This document shows, in pieces, positions 5,016-6,716 of a stretch of 6,716 bases of DNA. Source of the stretch: Alphaproteobacteria bacterium (GTDB taxonomy: Bacteria > Pseudomonadota > Alphaproteobacteria > Rickettsiales > RI-342); assembly GCA_020851915.1 (NCBI GenBank), contig JADZBT010000155.1:1-6716 (forward strand), in the 5' to 3' direction. The notes beneath the pieces were generated by a model. That model was not told the origin of the DNA. It saw only the letters and a list, made by a program, of their open reading frames with translations, and searched no databases. A program made the translations under genes and the position numbers. Within the stretch, counting starts at the first letter, position 1. Each line of letters begins with the position of its first letter.

Positions 5016-6239
5016 ATGGATTACGAAGCGCATTTCAAGGGTACGATCGATAAGCTCAAGGCCGAGGGCCGCTACCGCTACTTCACCGAGCTGGAGCGTA
5101 AGGCCGGGCAATTCCCGCTGGCGAAGGATTACACCCACGGCAAGGATGTGGTGATCTGGTGCAGCAACGATTATCTCGGCATGGGCCAGCATCCCGCGCT
5201 GATCCGCGCGATGGAGGAGGCGATCCATACCATGGGCGCAGGGGCGGGCGGTACGCGCAATATCTCCGGGACCAACCATCCGCTGGTGATGCTGGAGAAG
5301 GAACTGGCCAGTCTGCACAAAAAACCCGCAGCGCTTACCTTCATGTCGGGCTTCATCGCCAACGAGGCGACGCTGAAGACCATCGGGCGCATGCTGCCGG
5401 GCTGCATTATCTATTCCGACGAGTGCAACCACTCCTCGATGATCCAGGGTATCCGCAATAGCCGCCAGACCAAGCTGGTGTTCCGCCATAACGATGCCGA
5501 GCATCTGGAAAAGCTGCTCAAGGCATCCGACCCGTACGCGCCAAAAATTATCGCGTTCGAATCGGTCTATTCAATGGACGGTGACGTATCGCCGATCGGG
5601 AAATTCTGCGACCTCGCGGAGAAATACAACGCGCTTACCTATCTCGACGAAGTGCATGCGGTGGGCCTCTACGGGCCGGAGGGCGCAGGCAAGGCCGCCG
5701 AGCTGGGGCAGATGGAGCGCATCGACATCATACAGGGCACGTTCGCCAAGGCCTATGGCGTGATGGGCGGCTATATCGCCAGCAGCGATGCCATTGTCGA
5801 CACGGTACGCAGCTACGCGCCGGGATTCATCTTCACCACCGCGCTGCCGCCGGTGATCGGGGCGGGCGTGCTGGCCTCCGTGCGCCATCTGCGCGCAAGC
5901 GATGCCGAACGCACTAAACATCAGGAGCGCGCCGCCACCGTGAAGAAGCGTCTGCGCGCGGCAGGCATTCCGGTGATGGAAGAATCCACCACGCATATCG
6001 TGCCGGTGCTCGTCGGCGACGCGGTGCGCTGCAAACAGGCCTCCGATGAGTTGCTGGAAGAATTCGGCATCTATATCCAGCCGATCAATTACCCCACCGT
6101 GCCGCGCGGCACGGAGCGCCTGCGTATCACGCCGACGCCGCTGCACACGGACGCCATGATCGATGATCTGGTGGACGCGCTGAGCGAAGTGCTGGGCAGC
6201 ATGAACCTCATCCGCCCGCATGCAGTAGCTGCCGCGTAG
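5016..6239 (+). CDS. hemA: 5-aminolevulinate synthase
   Basis: A PLP-dependent enzyme that condenses glycine with succinyl-CoA to 5-aminolevulinate, the first step of tetrapyrrole synthesis by the C4 route used by alphaproteobacteria and mitochondria. The 407 residues match the usual bacterial length of about 405. Features: MDYEAHFKGTIDKLKAEGRYRYF start, WCSNDYLGMGQHP (48-60), GAGAGGTRNISGTNHPLV (74-91, glycine-rich substrate/CoA region), CNHSSMIQGIR (137-147) with His139 stacking on PLP, DEVHAVGLYG (211-220) with Asp211 and His214, and GTFAKAYGVMGGYIA (241-255) with Schiff-base Lys245. The C-terminal PTVPRGTERLRITPTPLHT (360-378) is typical and separates ALAS from related oxoamine synthases such as KBL, BioF and SPT. 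The ribosome-binding site is weak (AAGTAG). The gene is 94 bp downstream of ctaA, with its own likely FNR-type promoter. Confidence 0.97.
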   Translation: MDYEAHFKGTIDKLKAEGRYRYFTELERKAGQFPLAKDYTHGKDVVIWCSNDYLGMGQHPALIRAMEEAIHTMGAGAGGTRNISGTNHPLVMLEKELASLHKKPAALTFMSGFIANEATLKTIGRMLPGCIIYSDECNHSSMIQGIRNSRQTKLVFRHNDAEHLEKLLKASDPYAPKIIAFESVYSMDGDVSPIGKFCDLAEKYNALTYLDEVHAVGLYGPEGAGKAAELGQMERIDIIQGTFAKAYGVMGGYIASSDAIVDTVRSYAPGFIFTTALPPVIGAGVLASVRHLRASDAERTKHQERAATVKKRLRAAGIPVMEESTTHIVPVLVGDAVRCKQASDELLEEFGIYIQPINYPTVPRGTERLRITPTPLHTDAMIDDLVDALSEVLGSMNLIRPHAVAAA

Positions 6240-6250
6240 AGCGGAAATCA

Positions 6251-6264
6251 GGAATTAGGAATTA
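6251..6264 (+). repeat. Short 7-bp tandem repeat after hemA
   Basis: GGAATTA occurs twice in tandem directly after the hemA stop region, followed by another G and then AGAGGA. It is AT-rich within an otherwise GC-rich sequence. No function is evident. Confidence 0.5.
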
Positions 6265-6273
6265 GAGGATGCT

Positions 6274-6293
6274 ATCCCGGCGCAGGCCGGGAT
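6274..6293 (-). repeat. Hairpin repeat family B, copy 3
   Basis: Perfect 8-bp stem ATCCCGGC (6274-6281) / GCCGGGAT (6286-6293). On the minus strand it reads ATGAG before the stem and CTGC in the loop, which matches copy 2 at 1281-1305 apart from one loop base. It lies 34 bp after the hemA stop codon and lacks a T-tract on either side, so it is a poor intrinsic terminator, though it could protect the 3' end of the hemA mRNA. Confidence 0.8.
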
Positions 6294-6327
6294 CTCATGT
6301 GTCCGTTTGCGCGTATGGAGAGATAGG

Positions 6328-6347
6328 ATACCGGCCTGCGCCGGTAT
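6328..6347 (+). repeat. Hairpin repeat family B, copy 4, with compensatory stem change
   Basis: Perfect 8-bp stem ATACCGGC (6328-6335) / GCCGGTAT (6340-6347) with a CTGC loop, followed by GGCAG as in copy 2. Relative to copies 2 and 3, the third base pair is A-T instead of C-G: both arms changed together, preserving the stem. The 133-bp gap from the hemA stop to the TAG at 6373 holds this copy, copy 3 and the GGAATTA tandem. Confidence 0.8.
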
Positions 6348-6372
6348 GGCAGGAGAGGGAAGCAGTTGCTCC

Positions 6373-6441
6373 CTAAAACACCCCAAACTGGTTCGGATCA
6401 TCCAGATTCTTGACGGCGGGTTCCTCTTTGGGGGGCTCAGC
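6373..6441 (-). pseudogene. Probable out-of-frame C-terminal remnant of the adjacent hypothetical gene
   Basis: Directly after the TGA of the upstream frame, the frame one base further on reads AEPPKEEPAVKNLDDPNQFGVF and ends at TAG (6375-6373). The composition (Pro/Glu/Lys, then a compact NLDDPNQFGVF end) continues the style of the preceding protein, and third codon positions are GC-rich. Further upstream, this frame becomes Arg/Ser-rich and meets a stop at about 6480, so the two frames appear to join around 6440-6455. A single extra base there would explain it. Confidence 0.4.
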
Positions 6442-6716
6442 CGCCCAGCGTGACGCCTTCCGGTTTCGGCTGGCTCTTTATGAAGTCGACGCTGGAATTG
6501 GCCGCACCCTTGTCCAGCACTTCTTCCTTGCCGGAATTTTTGCCCACCTGCGCGGCATGATCAGTCCGCGTCTTGCCCGCATCGACAGCAGCATGGCCGG
6601 GTTCTTCCTTTTTTATCTCCGGGCGGTCGAGCTGCGATTGTGCGCCCAACATCGGTGTCAACCGCTGCTCAAGTTCTCCAATTTTTTCTTTAATATCGGT
6701 TGCCTTGTTTTCCCGC
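6437..6716 (-). CDS. Hypothetical protein, 3' part, probably frameshifted near its C terminus
   Basis: The minus-strand frame is open to the window edge and shows 92 residues before a TGA at 6439-6437. I do not recognise the family. The first visible residues (about KEKIGELEQRL) look like the end of an amphipathic or coiled-coil helix. The rest is hydrophilic and rich in Lys, Glu, Ala and Pro, suggesting a disordered tail, and there is no signal peptide or membrane segment in the visible part. TTG at 6661 and ATG at 6652 could serve as starts of a short protein, but the coherent upstream sequence argues that the gene continues beyond the window. Downstream of the stop, another frame continues with a natural-looking C terminus to a TAG at 6375-6373 (next entry). 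The gene is convergent with hemA. Confidence 0.5.
   Translation of the reverse strand, partial: RENKATDIKEKIGELEQRLTPMLGAQSQLDRPEIKKEEPGHAAVDAGKTRTDHAAQVGKNSGKEEVLDKGAANSSVDFIKSQPKPEGVTLGG

Noticed and set aside
4773..5504. 243-residue minus-strand open frame across the ctaA/hemA junction
   Set aside because: It spans the end of ctaA, the FNR-type promoter and the start of hemA in antisense, with no domain or ribosome-binding site recognised.
5571..6221. 216-residue minus-strand open frame opposite hemA
   Set aside because: His/Arg-rich antisense frame over a fully conserved ALAS; no independent support.
6274..6347. Tandem intrinsic terminators after hemA
   Set aside because: Stable stems but no T-tract follows either on either strand; they match dispersed repeats found elsewhere in the window.
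6430..6445. Programmed frameshift like that of prfB
   Set aside because: There is no slippery CTT-TGA-type site or upstream Shine-Dalgarno-like stimulator; an indel or sequencing error next to a G run is simpler.
1..6716. tRNA, rRNA or known riboswitch
   Set aside because: No cloverleaf with a T-loop signature and no recognisable riboswitch core (including cobalamin) was found in the intergenic gaps, all of which are under 150 bp.

Overview
The window looks like chromosomal DNA from an alphaproteobacterium. The main reasons are a 5-aminolevulinate synthase (HemA, the C4/Shemin route), a COX15-type heme A synthase, an FNR/FnrL-type operator upstream of hemA, and high-GC coding sequence. Species cannot be named from sequence alone.

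Layout: the left edge holds the 3' two thirds of asd (aspartate-semialdehyde dehydrogenase), followed after 25 bp by a Dps-family ferritin-like gene. A 145-bp gap with two GC-rich hairpin repeats leads to cobA (uroporphyrinogen-III C-methyltransferase). Convergent to cobA, and overlapping its 3' end by 11 bp, is a 441-residue polytopic protein of the heme-copper oxidase subunit I superfamily. It keeps the heme-ligand HxH motif but appears to lack the usual helix-VII His-His pair. Next comes a 371-bp cassette: a 96-residue GIY-YIG nuclease gene enclosed by perfect 31-bp inverted repeats, each of them a hairpin, with a third copy and a partial fourth copy of the same repeat just outside. The partial copy ends 6 bp before the start of ctaA (heme A synthase). 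ctaA is followed by hemA, which is preceded by an FNR-like box (TTGAC-N4-GTCAA) at about class II promoter spacing. After hemA lie two more hairpin repeats of the family seen before cobA, then the 3' end of an unrecognised minus-strand gene that appears to be frameshifted near its C terminus.

How the genes fit together: cobA, the oxidase-like protein, ctaA and hemA all concern tetrapyrroles and respiration. HemA starts tetrapyrrole synthesis, CobA diverts uroporphyrinogen III towards siroheme, cobalamin or d1-type heme, and CtaA makes heme A for an aa3-type oxidase. The FNR-type box suggests oxygen-linked control of hemA. The items most worth a second look are the GIY-YIG/inverted-repeat cassette, the oxidase-like protein with altered metal-ligand motifs, and the hemA operator.
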